From the NCBI RefSeq assembly GCF_019399895.1, contig NC_091884.1, positions 1,490,501 through 1,554,500 of the forward strand: a stretch of 64,000 bases of DNA, read 5' to 3'. The notes below the pieces were generated by a model. It had not been told where the DNA came from and did not search any database. It saw nothing but the letters and a program-made list of their open reading frames with translations. This document shows, piece after piece, positions 35,060 to 45,677 of the stretch. This DNA comes from Cardiocondyla obscurior (Eukaryota > Arthropoda > Insecta > Hymenoptera > Formicidae). Numbering within the stretch: the stretch's first letter is position 1; the number at the start of each line of letters is the position of its first letter. Position numbers and translations under genes: made by a program.

Positions 35060-37140
35060 GAAAAAAAATCGAAAGGCGCTCAAATGCTTGTGCAATCAAG
35101 CTAGAGCTGCGCGCAGACGGTTCTCGATTAGCCTTGCACGTCCTTACATCCATATATGTGGGGGGCTTATTCGCGATAATGGCGGGCGTGAACGATATTT
35201 CACGGCAGCCCCTATATCATCCCGAACTACAGCATATAAGCAAGTGCGATCGCGGATAACGAGCGACGGCTTTGTTCGTAAGCTGTCACGGGTTGTGCAA
35301 CCTGATTCCGAGGAGAGAGAGAGAGAGAGAAAGAGAGCGTGGTAGGAAATTACAACGCGCGTTCGTGTCCGCGTCACGATCGATCGGCGCGCCGACGGTT
35401 TTTCAAAATTGTCCTCGCTTTATAATCATCCGTCAATCCAACGCCGGCGGGATAAAAGATATTAAATGACATTTCGCGCAACAAATTATAACCCAGTTTC
35501 GTAAGAAAAAGAACGAAAGAAGGAAGAGAGAGAGGGAGAGAGAAAACTCTTCCACCGCTGATAATCAACTTTGCCGGCATTAGCGACGATTAATAGTCGC
35601 ACCACGTTGGCAGCTGCGAGTGAAGGCTCGGCTCAACGTTTTGGAAACGTTAACTCGAACGTATTAAGTCCGCTAATTATATCGTATCCTGTGTACGTGT
35701 ACGAATTATCGCGCACAAAGGCAGAAATTTCGAACACTCGGCGAGTAACGGCGCGAAATAATTGCGTAATGCTTCAAAATTACGCCTCCGACTGGCATCA
35801 CTCAAGGTGCGCCACTTTTTACCTATTCGTTGTGCGAGCCGGTTGTTTGTACTTGCGAGATACTCGCGCTTGAGGAAAAAAAAAGAAAAGAAAAAAAGAG
35901 GAAAAAAAAAAATTTTTTTTTAATAAAAAAGATAAAAAAAAGAAAAGAGCTGTGCATATCCGGTTGGAAGTACGCCGAATGTCTCGAGCTCGACTTAGCA
36001 ACGTCTCTTTAAGGTCCAACGCGTCCGCCTCTTTAATCTTATGGAAAGTAAATTTATCGTCGGGCAAACAAGGCAGGCGGCAATGTTTGCACCTTATTAT
36101 AGGTCCCTCGCGAATTTTTATATATACACGCCCGTGTACTCATGCCGCGCGCGTATTTGAGGATATAATAAATACATGAACTGCGACTGTAACACGCAAC
36201 GGAAGAAGAGCCGGCCTGCGTAATGCAGATCACACCGTATGAATAATCGTCTTCTTCTGCTAATAATAATTGTTATTTCATGAGGATTAATATTATCATC
36301 GTTATTGTTATAGGTAGCGATCAAATAAATTATCCATACAACATACGTACGTAATTAATTTACAATTTGCATTGACAGTTTATGAAAATTACTAACGTAA
36401 TGTAATTACAACCGAGAAGCGGATTTTTTATAAGCAACAATAGCTGTAATTATTGTAGACGTGCGTATGCATATATGGATGAAACAATGCGTCGCCTGCG
36501 TTATGTAAGGTACGGCAGAGGCGGCGTCGTTACGAAAATGGCTTAAGCCCGCGTTAATTAAGGAAGGCTTTAGCTGGTACCGGCTATAATCACCCACGGC
36601 GGGCGTCACCATGGCGACTGCAGAATGCGTGGAAAATGGCCGCGAAATGAGGAAATGAATGAACCGTAGTCGGGAAGGAAAAAGGGAGGCCAAGGCGGCC
36701 GGTGCAACTGTTTTTACAAGACGAGATCGCCGGTCATTTGTCAGTCTCTTCTCCCCTGTTCGATCTTTTCCCATTTCCTTTCGACGAGACAGCCTACCAC
36801 CCCGTTATGACTTGTGGTTCTCGCATCACGACTGTATTTTCGTATCATGCAGTAGCGAACGGTAGCGCGTCGATTTTCCGCGATTTTATACATTCTTTGC
36901 GCTACGTTAAAGCTGCTTTTTTCTTTCCTTTATTTCTTTCTTTTTTTAGAAGGCACAAGATAACGCTATCGAGTTGCTTGCCACAATTAAATAAAATAAA
37001 ATTAATATTGTTATTAATTAAAAAATATAATTATAAAAATAAAAGTATAAAGAGTGAAGTTAAAAAGACAGTTAAAGCTCCGATAAGATCACGGAGAGTA
37101 AATTAGTCGGTATCTCTATAATACGAAGTACTTGAATACT
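35060..37140. other. Non-coding stretch, no gene seen
   Basis: Contains (GA)n at 35312-35338, another purine tract at 35502-35547, and an A-then-T run near 35880-35925. ORFs in several frames (up to 138 codons at 34929-35345) are low-complexity or overlap on opposite strands. Confidence 0.5.
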
Positions 37141-38180
37141 TCATGTCGCAATCAGTCGGGCGACGGAATAGAGCTGAACCGACACCGAATCGGTACGGTC
37201 TGGTACGGGTAATACGAGGGGCTGCCGATTAATGCAAATGTCTAACCTATTGCGGGTCCATGGCATAGGCCCGGTCTAAATGATGGGCCGATCGCGGCGG
37301 ATCGAGGAGAACGTGACCGAGAGAGAGAGAGCCGAGCGGAGAGAGCGAGACTGACGGACGATATGGACACGGAGGTTGTCCAGCTCCGCGCGGAGCCGGG
37401 CGGACGGAGGAGGGTTCTATTCCGAATTACCCCCGCGGACCTAAACTGGTACCCTGCTTCACGACGACCGTTCGACCGCAGAGCTTCAATTTAGAATGCT
37501 AATCAGGTGGCCTTCCCTCCCCCGCGTTTCCCATCCTGCCGGCCGACACATCGGCCGCTGCGCCCTGGCGGTTTAATGTCTATACGTGTATTCATCCCTT
37601 AATCTGCCCGGTGCTCCGAGGGTCGGAGGTGAGGCCGCCTTTAACCGAGAGCTAGTGCCACTACGTCAATGTCTCCGCCGGTAGGAGAATTCTCGCCGCA
37701 GCGAGAGGTCGCAGCCGAGCGAGGCAGCATCCTCCTCGCACAGCCCGAGAATAGCCGGAGGCTGCCCGACCCTGAGGACTCAACCCGATCCTCGTCCTCC
37801 CTCCCCCCCTCCTCCTCTCGCTTTGATCTCGCGTCAGAACAAGTATACAGACGAACGCATGCTTGGAAACCCATTGATCGATGGACGCTTCTTGCCCGTC
37901 AGCGGAATCGTGAGGCGAATGCGAAAGGCGAGGATGTCTCGGGACATCCTGTTCGCGCTGGCGTAACTTACGAAATTGCAAAACTTGCTTCCCGTTTCAG
38001 CAATAACAATCAAAGGATCCCTTCCGACGACCCGTACTGCGGTGGAAACGAACTGGCCGCGCGCGCGATGGACTCGCTTTAAGTTTCGCGAAAGGTACGC
38101 GATTACGCAATATCTCGCTTAATTGCATTACATTTCCAGTCGGTCTTTCGTCGCTGACAAATGCGACGCCGCGGACCATC
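37141..38180. promoter_or_regulatory. GC-rich island, possible promoter/enhancer
   Basis: Seen: a compact GC/CpG-rich block with a GAGAG cluster at about 37318-37350, a perfect octamer ATGCAAAT at 37232-37239 next to CCGATTAATG, and a strong donor-like GGAG/GTGAGG at 37629. ATG-initiated frames start at 37363 (43 codons, good context) and 37669 (137 codons). Octamer plus a homeodomain-type TAAT core is the site type bound by POU-homeodomain factors (general knowledge). Inferred: regulatory DNA or a 5' exon. No transcript boundary can be proven from sequence alone. Confidence 0.3.
37363..37494 (+). CDS. Weak candidate short ORF downstream of GAGA cluster
   Basis: Seen: 43 codons from an ATG in good context (G at -3, G at +4), starting MDTEVVQLRAEPGG, directly after a GA-rich stretch that could be a 5' leader. 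No domain or signal peptide. Could be an upstream ORF in a leader, or chance within a GC island. Confidence 0.12.
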   Translation: MDTEVVQLRAEPGGRRRVLFRITPADLNWYPASRRPFDRRASI

Positions 38181-38402
38181 CGTCGCTCTTCCCTCCCGTC
38201 TTGAGTTTATATGCAAAAGTTATCAACAAAAACTTTAATCTCGCGGCTCAGCTTCTTTAATTAGTTTTTTTCAAGGAGGGGGAGAGATACTCTTAAAAGC
38301 TAATGAATCAAAACGTCGCTAACTCGTAATAACGTCGTAATCTTCCAACTTGTACATTACGTAAGGTGCGCTTTAATAAAGCCGACCGATCCGCCGATAG
38401 AC

Positions 38403-38410
38403 AATCACCC
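38403..38410 (+). repeat. Target-site duplication, left copy (AATCACCC)
   Basis: The eight bases AATCACCC flank the palindromic element on the left and recur exactly at 39064-39071. An 8-bp duplication is typical of hAT-type and some other DNA transposons. Confidence 0.75.
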
Positions 38411-39063
38411 AAGGTGTGTGATGTTGGCATCCCCAAATTACAATTTTTTCATTTTCTGAATGCCATACGTTTGTCCATCGTTTGTCCACGTATGTCCAAC
38501 TAAAAATTTTATTTGTCCAACTTTTAAAAAGAAATTATATCTAAGTTAAAAAATTAAAATTTTAAACAGGGTGTCCCAAACAATGTGTCGCTCCCAAAGA
38601 CTATGGGTGGGAAATTATAATTGAAGACTAAAGTCAAATACAATTAAAAAAATTTTTAATAGTTTTTGTGAAAAAAATTAATTTATGTACGCGTAAGAGC
38701 GACATGAAAGCTGCGTGCGAGTGAGCGCGACAGGCGAATGGCGCCTTCGTCTGTCGCGTTCACTCAGCCCGCGCTTCCTTACGCATACATAAATTAATTT
38801 TTTTCTTTAAAATTATTGAGTTTTTTAAAATTGTATTTGACTTTTTGTCTTCAATTCCAATTTCCTACCCATAGTCTTTGGGAGCGACACATTGTTTGGA
38901 ACATCTTGTATATGGTTTTAATTTTTTAACTTAGATATAAATTCTTTTTAAAAGTTAAACAAATAAAATTTTTAGTTGGACATACGTGGACAAACGATGG
39001 ACAAACAAATGCAACTTAAATTTTTTGAAAATCTTAATTTGGGGGTGCCAGCATCACACACCT
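38411..39063. mobile_element. 653-bp palindromic MITE with 8-bp target duplication
   Basis: Seen: the entire element is one inverted repeat centred on GGCGCC at about 38740. Arms of roughly 320 bases match at most positions. Landmarks are AGGTGTGTGATG at both termini, GTTTGTCCATCGTTTGTCC, TGTCGCTCCCAAAGACTATG and AATTAATTTATGTA. There is no coding capacity. The 8-bp duplication fits hAT-type mobilisation in trans (inference). A second pair of transposon-like ends lies inside each arm (38566 and 38910), so the structure is nested or composite. The few differences between arms suggest it is fairly young or maintained by conversion. Confidence 0.88.
38566..38910. mobile_element. Inner inverted-repeat element within the 653-bp MITE
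   Basis: The left end reads ACAGGGTGTCCCAAAC. The right end, inverted, reads TACAAGATGTTCCAAAC. The two then match closely through TGTCGCTCCCAAAGACTATG. The ACAGGGTGTCCC end is the one seen at 5305, 39934, 43295 and 43703. Flanking sequence of the outer arms pairs beyond it, so insertion of this element into the outer one, or capture by it, is likely. Confidence 0.6.
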
Positions 39064-39071
39064 AATCACCC
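39064..39071 (+). repeat. Target-site duplication, right copy (AATCACCC)
   Basis: Exact repeat of 38403-38410 immediately after the right terminus CACACACCT. Confidence 0.75.
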
Positions 39072-39508
39072 GAGCTGTCTGCGTGCCGGGCGCCGTAAAA
39101 TCGCAAAGCGATCAGCTGCGTTACGCATTCTGTGACGCAACGTGCGCGCGCGCGGCTTAATTAGATAATCTCCTTTGGTGCGCTCGCGTATCGCATTTGT
39201 ACCTCGCCTTCTGTTTGCTTGCGGATTGCAGTTTGTGTCTCAGGTTGTTGCCGCTGCGACGGTAACGCGAAATTCCGGAATCAACATATTTAAAGTTTTA
39301 AGCGCCACGGGCTCGCCCGCTGCGTCGTTGACGCCGACTGTCGTTCGCGGCTGCACGATAAATAAATGAAACGGTGGCCGAAGTAAAAAAAAATTTTCTC
39401 AGCCGCGGTGGATGAGAAATTTTTATATTGACACTTGTTTTTTTTTTTTCTATTACGTTGCGTTCAACGATTGAAAGCTGCCGAACGTTTAAATCGTTAA
39501 AATAGTAT
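39072..39508. other. Non-coding spacer between MITEs
   Basis: GC-moderate sequence, then AT-rich with a T run at about 39438. One open frame of 64 codons (39175-39369) has no recognisable content. Confidence 0.5.
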
Positions 39509-39982
39509 TGTTCCCCAAAGTGCCTCGTTTATTATCTTTCTTTTACTCAGATTTACTTATTATCTTTCCCCATTTAATTTACATCGTGACAATATTATAT
39601 TAATATTACAATATAATAGGTAAAAGGGATAAGGAAACTGCGAGCTGTGCAAGCGAGAGACAAGCACCGGCGTATCGTCGCCTTGCCTCACTCACGTATC
39701 GTTCGCTCGCTTCACTTTCTGCGCGCTAACTTCGCTCATTTTCTTCAGAATACTCGCCGGTGCTTGTCTCTCGCTCGCACAGCTCGCAGTTTTCTTGTCC
39801 CTCTTACCTATTAATATTTTATTAATTTTTTCGGAAACGAATGAGAATTTTACAAAGTGTTATTAAACTTTTCGATTTTTCTCAACACGTTCTATTTACC
39901 ATTAAAAATAAAATACATTGGTCTGAGACACCCTGTATAATAGTAAAAGAAAGATAATAAACGAAGCACTTTGGGGAACATT
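39509..39982. mobile_element. Palindromic element with nested hairpin
   Basis: Seen: outer arms of about 40 bases (TGTTCCCCAAAGTGC, then TCGTTTATTATCTTTC) at 39509-39547 and inverted at 39943-39980, with one mismatch. Inside is a second inverted repeat, 39611-39672 against 39755-39815, carrying GCGAGAGACAAGCACCGGCG. Just inside the right outer arm lies TGAGACACCCTGTATA, an ACAGGGTGTCTCA-type end followed by TA. Its partner is not visible on the left. Target duplication unclear. Probably several non-autonomous elements inserted into one another. Confidence 0.75.
39611..39815. repeat. Inner hairpin with 62-bp arms
   Basis: Arms share AACTGCGAGCTGTGC and GCGAGAGACAAGCACCGGCG as inverted copies with a few mismatches, around an 82-base loop rich in CTCGCTTCACTT-like sequence. 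No coding potential. Confidence 0.8.
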
Positions 39983-42013
39983 AACTAATTTCATTTGAAA
40001 AGAGACGGAAAGGGAGGTTTATATTTTTAAACAATTAATTCTGTAATATTTGAAGATAGAAAATTATTGTGGATAATAATGTTGAGGTAACTTCATATAT
40101 TATGCCATATGTTATTCCCTTTCTGATTCTTGACGTCCGGCATTATTAATATTTTACATGTATGACCGGCTTAGCGAAGTTACAGCGTAATAGTGATTTA
40201 ATGTCACTTACATTCGCTATTCACTCTTACACGCCACGCATATTTTATAACGAGATTAACGGGCTTAATCTCAGATAAGGGCAGAATATGGGAAGGTAGT
40301 ATTAGGATGTAAATCTCTATTATCTAAATAGTCCATAAGTAACCCAATGTAGCCTTTCACTTAACGCGTTTATCAAGATTTCGTTCAATTTTCGATATTA
40401 TTTATATTTCATCGATTAACGGTGTCGCATATAAATTTTATAAATTTTAATGAAGACTATCAAACCCGTCACGGTTGCGTTGACTTAACAAACATAACTA
40501 ATATTAATTATTGTTACAAATTGGGAATAGCTAATAGGGCTATCGGACTATACAAAAAAAAAAATAAAAAAACTTTAAAATACGGAAGATATAAAGTACT
40601 GATGGCTGGAAATCCAAGATTGCCTTTGACTTGATTCTGCTTGCAATTTCGCGGATGGCCGCGTCCGGCGCACCGACAGAATTTGAATCACACGGACCGG
40701 TGGGAATTTATCAAAGGCCAAATATAGCGAAAACTGTCAGTCCACGATATCGGGCCGTCCGCCGCAGGGTGCATATGCGCACCGCGGGGGCCGCAGATGT
40801 GCGTACAGTATAAAATACGCTCGTGCTACATGCCTACGCATCCGGACAGAATCTCGCGGGGATAGCGCGTTACAGAGGCACACACGGTAATTTATCCCGC
40901 GGAAATGAAAAAAAAAAAGAAAAAAAAGAGCTGGGTTTTCGCAAAATTTGACGTGGGAATACGCACTGTCCGCCGCTGCACTCCGTGCCAGACATTTCGA
41001 CGCTCGCGGGATAGATAGGGCTCGCTTATCAGACGGCGTCATTAGAAACGTTGCTCAATTGATTGAAACAAAGAAAAAGAATCACGTGGAACAAGGTCAT
41101 ATCGTTATTATAATTCCATAAAGAAAAAAAAAAATTTTTTTTTTTTAATATGTTTCAGAGTTTATTTTTTTATTTCTAACATGTTAGAAAATGTGATCAA
41201 AGTAACTGTATTATGAAGACAAATAATACTTTTCTCTTCAAAGATGGTTATATTTTTAAATCGCGATTTAGTTTCTTCATCTGATATTTTACCGTGTATT
41301 TTACACAGCACTGAATCAACATCGCGTAGTAATATATGCATACACACGATATCCCACGAGGGAAAATTAAATAATAACTTGCTTATCTTTCTGCAACTTA
41401 TTATTTAACTTCAGCAATTACTTGTTTGTTGGCTTTGCGTGGGAGAGTCGAGCTTGTGATAATTGTAAATTTAATTCACGGCCCGACATTATAATTTTAG
41501 ATGATCCCCGGGGAAGTTTGTAATATTCACGATCGCCCGTAAAAGAGAAAAAAAAAAATAATAAAGAATTCGCTTGGGTATCGATCCAAAAAGTTTTCCT
41601 TGCGCTTCGCAGCGATCCGTCTACCGCGTTTTACGTGAGAAAAGTATCATTATACAGTCAGAGCAACGCGATCTTGCGCGCTTTTACGTACACAGCGATA
41701 TTACGTACTTCTTTTTAGGGCTCTCCGCGGACTTGAATATACCGCGGACTGATTCTTCGTTGTGTCGCGGTTTTCCCTATCTTCCTCCTTCAGTTACTTT
41801 TGCGGTTTTATCGCGAGGAAGGCGGCCGCTATAGTTCTCCGGTCGACCGGCATGACGGATGCCTCCCATCTGTCAGGATCAACGATCCAATCACGCTGCG
41901 AAGGAATAAATCATACCTAGCTGTAGTCACGCGGCGAGAACCGTTTTCATTTGGTTTTCAAACAATTTTATGTACGTTCAATTGACAATCTGTTTAATCA
42001 GCAGCTACGTGTA
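39983..42013. other. Non-coding stretch between elements
   Basis: AT-rich, with an A-run directly followed by a T-run at about 41123-41149 and an A-rich run near 40908. Short frames only. No transposon ends or RNA genes recognised. Confidence 0.5.
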
Positions 42014-42209
42014 AAGCTTGTTCTACAATACACGCAAAACGCAGAACGCACGACGTAACGCAAGCCGCAGCATGTTCGCAAGTGAACATAACCGGAAAAT
42101 AACCCGAATAAAAATCAGGCAAGAGTACGTCTGTCAATTATCATTGCGTCTGCATTGCGTTGCGTTGCGTCGTGCGTTCTACGTTCTGCGTGTATTGTAG
42201 AACAAGCTT
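42014..42209. mobile_element. 196-bp MITE with about 55-bp terminal inverted repeats
   Basis: Seen: both termini read AAGCTTGTTCTACAATACAC inward, followed by GAACGCACGACG in each arm. Arms match with few mismatches for about 55 bases. The right arm contains extra GCGTT units near 42150. The central 80 bases are unique, AT-richer and non-coding. Both flanks carry A-rich sequence, but no unambiguous target duplication is visible, so the superfamily is left open. Confidence 0.85.
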
Positions 42210-43292
42210 AAAAGGCATTTATCGCGCGGATGTTTAAAGTGGAATAATTAGCCACTGATTTATACAGCGAAAAGTATTACGATGTGTTTATTCCGTTATC
42301 ACTATCGCCCTTAATTAGCGGCTGGTTTTGTTATAACCGGGTGAGGGGAAAGGCTTTCAGGCCTTCCACAATATTATAGTTACCTATTTATCGTTGGTGT
42401 GCCCCTTTAAAACCTCGTTAATTGCCAACGTACTGACGCCTGCATGCTACCCGCTGAAGACTTAATCTACGCGATCTACTTCTCGCGATGAAATGAACCA
42501 CGTAAGACGTGCACGACAGCGCGTTAATTAAGACGATGGATAGTGGAGGGGCGCACGAAGAATGATACGGTCTCGAGATAGACGGTATTTCCATTTATTA
42601 ATTGCGTTTGAAATTTATATAAAGCATCGGCTAGATTTTTATCGCTTTCATCGCTTTATCGCGCTTTAAAAAAAAAATTTCCTATTATGTTTGATTTATT
42701 TTAATTAATTTTTTTTTAAATACACGTATCGTTTGCTTTAATTTTTGCAAAGAAATCGAACTTTGATAGTTGCATCGGAGAACTATTCGCGCGTCGTTCT
42801 TTGATCGTTTTAGTACTTTAGTGGTGTTTGTACGAATGCTATAATATTTCCCGCTCCCGGGAACTGTTCGCGATTCCGCAGAAATCATGATAGCTTCGCT
42901 TCGAGCGCCGATCGCGCGGGGATTCATGAAATCCGTGGTCTTCCGCATTGATGCAAAGTTTCGATTGTGGTTACGCAACTCAATGTTCAGCGTTCGACAT
43001 ATCGCATTGCTGATCATTGATTCGAGGTAGATACGCTGTTTCTCACCGCACGCACATTGCAGGTTGCGTTACCATTCCGAATTCCATACACTTCCTGCAA
43101 CAAGCCCCCGCAAAAAAAAAAAAAATATATCGTCGTCGACGTTTGTTGCCATCGGATACATTGTTCAATTAATACAGCGAAGTGAACAATTATGTCTTTC
43201 GGGCAAAAAATTTTTTTGATTGTCCAGTAAAGCCTGCTTTAAAAAAGAAAAAGAAACAAAAAGAATTTAATTTAAGAAAAGAAGAACTTTAA
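42210..43292. other. Non-coding spacer
   Basis: Mixed composition with a T-rich run near 42710 and A-rich runs near 43112 and 43240. One minus frame of 110 codons (42685-43017) has no domain. Confidence 0.5.
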
Positions 43293-43294
43293 TA

Positions 43295-43703
43295 TACAGA
43301 GTGTCCCGCGAAATGCGGAAAATCTTTCGGGTGTAGATAGACATTAGGAATATATTTAGAAAAGTTTAGCACCAATTTGTCGAATTCGCGATTTTAATAG
43401 CATTGACTCTGCCCCAGCTTTTTCGTCGCTTAGCGATTGTCCGATCCCCCCTTCCCCCCATTCGTGTCTTTTACCTTTACTAGACCCGCCGAAAGATAGA
43501 TCAGCCAATCGATAAGCTGGGGCAGAGTCAATGCTATTAGGCGTGGATCGCTTCTAAGAGCGCGCTCTTATTCGCTCGGTTATAAAAATTCGTATAAATA
43601 TTAATATCGCGAATTCGACAAATTGGTGCTAAACTTTTCTAAATATATTCCTAATGTCTATCTACACCCGAGAGATTTTCCGCATTTCGCGGGACACCCT
43701 GTA
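43295..43703. mobile_element. 409-bp MITE with TA target duplication and about 100-bp inverted repeats
   Basis: Seen: ends TACAG(A/G)GTGTCCCGCGA at both sides, each flanked by TA (43293-43294 and 43704-43705). Arms of about 100 bases differ at only a handful of positions (through TAGATAGACATTAGGAATAT and CACCAATTTGTCGAATTCGC). A second, perfect 25-base inverted repeat lies inside at 43396-43420 / 43514-43538. Loop sequence is C-rich (43446-43462) and non-coding. A TA duplication is usual for Tc1/mariner-type elements (family knowledge), so a mariner-like origin is possible but not shown. Confidence 0.88.
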
Positions 43704-45274
43704 TAAATTTTTTAATCAGTACATTTAACATATTTATTAAAATTAAATTAAAACTAATTTAATCGAGAGCGAAGGGAAGTCACGGTTTTATTTCCACCGC
43801 AGGATCTCGGGTTTCTTTTTTTTTTTTTTTTATATCGCGGAAATTATTGGTGTACGAATTTTCGGGCAGGAATTGCGGAAATCAACGTCGGAGTGTCGCT
43901 CGATATGCCGCAGCCAGTCGTTTTTCGCGGTATACGGAAACGCCATTTGAAGGTTGAGAATATCCGGATAGGTCGGCCGACGTCGCTGGACAAACACATA
44001 AAGCGAATTAATGAGGCCCCGGCGTGCGTGGCGCACTTGTAAGCTGCGCGACTTGAATAATGGATGGGCTGACAAGACAAGCTTCGCGATATATCCGGAC
44101 GATCTTTCTCCGTCCTCTCGATTATCTCTCGGTTTCCTCTTTCCGTCTGTTCGTCACGTTTCTTCGTGATTTTCGACCGCGCAACCAGTCCAGTTTCTAA
44201 AAAGACAACGTACGTGCGTCTCATTCGAGACCAGCATCGCAAATACGTAGTCGATTTGTACGCGTTTGCAGCGTGCGATTTAATAGCCGCGAGGAATAAA
44301 CCGAAAAGCGTCGTACCGTCGAAATCTCGTCATAGTCTCGAATCATTTATTAATTTAGAACGCGGTGAGAACTCCGCGCGGACTCCGTTTTTTATTTTCG
44401 CCGCTTTCCCGCGACGTCAAGATTATTTTTCTGGGGCTTGATCGAAGAAGAGTATTTTAACGACGAAGATTTCGAAGCTCGAACGTGATGATTGAGCTCG
44501 GAATAGCGAATAAATTTTTTTTTTCTGCGGCAGTTCCATCTTTCCTTCTATTTTTTTTTTTTTTTCTGCGGCAGTAAGTAGTTGGTATTATTCCTCGATT
44601 ATCCTTACGTGTTGTAGACACACTGCTCTGTTTCTTTATTTTAATTACAATCGCGAAAAAACGACGGTAAATTATCGCGGTGATTATTAACGATTTAAAT
44701 TAAGAAGCGCGACGAGCGATCAGCTGTAGTATAAATTTGCACTCTCGATATTTGTGGCGTTGCTGCTTCCGCCGGGTCTTTCCTTAAATCGTCCTCGATC
44801 ACGACGCAAGAAGATGCAGGCTGCGATGTAAAGCGGAAGTTACTTTTTATTCCTCGATCGATTCCCGTCGGCAGAATGAACGAAGCCGGGATTTTGCGTC
44901 AAGCGTAATAAGACCGGCCGCGATGCGAAATGTTCTCCCGCGCATTTTTATCTTTTTCGAGTGCTTCCAAAAATCGCTGGCCGGACGCTTCGCTCGCGCT
45001 TTAGAGCATATATAAGGGTCCCCTTGAATCATCGTGGCCGAGCAGATATCGGCGATATCGAATTTCGTGCATTCGCTTTAATGGGCATCTCGTGTTCAAA
45101 CCTGAAAAGAAGAACTGCAGACGGACGAACGGTCGAGTAGATAGATGAAGTAACGGATAGTGTCTTGAAGTTATTTAATTAGAGAAAGGCGACTGGCGCC
45201 GGGGGAGAGAAGGACGAGGGTACATAGCGAAGGGTGCCCGGAAAAGTGGAGGTGAAACTTGTGTATATATGCCG
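43704..45274. other. Non-coding spacer, GC-moderate
   Basis: Poly(T) of about 18 near 43816-43833. The region 43.85-44.45 kb has overlapping frames on both strands (132 codons on minus, 43844-44242) without a domain. A duplicated phrase TTTTTTCTGCGGCAGT occurs at about 44517-44534 and again at about 44557-44575, a small tandem duplication separated by a T-rich run. Confidence 0.5.
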
Positions 45275-45276
45275 TA

Positions 45277-45677
45277 TATTGGGTGTACCGGATTTAAAAC
45301 GAAAATTCTCTTAACTTCCAAATGATCTTCGGCCCGGTGCCCGTTCGGTGAAAATTATGATAATATTTATTCGATTGCGACAAATAATTTTTCATTACTT
45401 ATTTTAATATACGTTTATTTTAATAATTAAAAAAAAAAAAGAGTGAAAGGAAAATAAGAAAGAAAAAGAGATGGAGAAAAATCGAAATTTAATTAAAATA
45501 AATTTTTTTTTTAAATTAATTTAACGTGTTATTTAATATTTTTAATAAATAAAATCTCGCTTCGTTAATATACCATATATCGTAGAAGAAACGTTGCTAT
45601 TTTTTTTTTTTTTCCGTTTATTTAATCTGTAATACTTGTACTGGAAAAAATATTTGTACATCCAAAGACACCCTATA
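45277..45677. mobile_element. 401-bp diverged TA-flanked element
   Basis: Left end TATTGGGTGTACCGGAT; right end, inverted, TATAGGGTGTCTTTGGAT. Both are flanked by CCGTA / TACGG, consistent with a TA target duplication in matching surroundings. The inside is very AT-rich and non-coding. Ends resemble the GGGTGTCC-type ends of the 43295 element but the arms are short, so the call is weaker. Confidence 0.5.

Noticed and set aside
35036..35070. Palindrome followed by an A run resembling a bacterial terminator
   Set aside because: Nothing in the window is bacterial; kept only as a perfect palindrome of unknown role.
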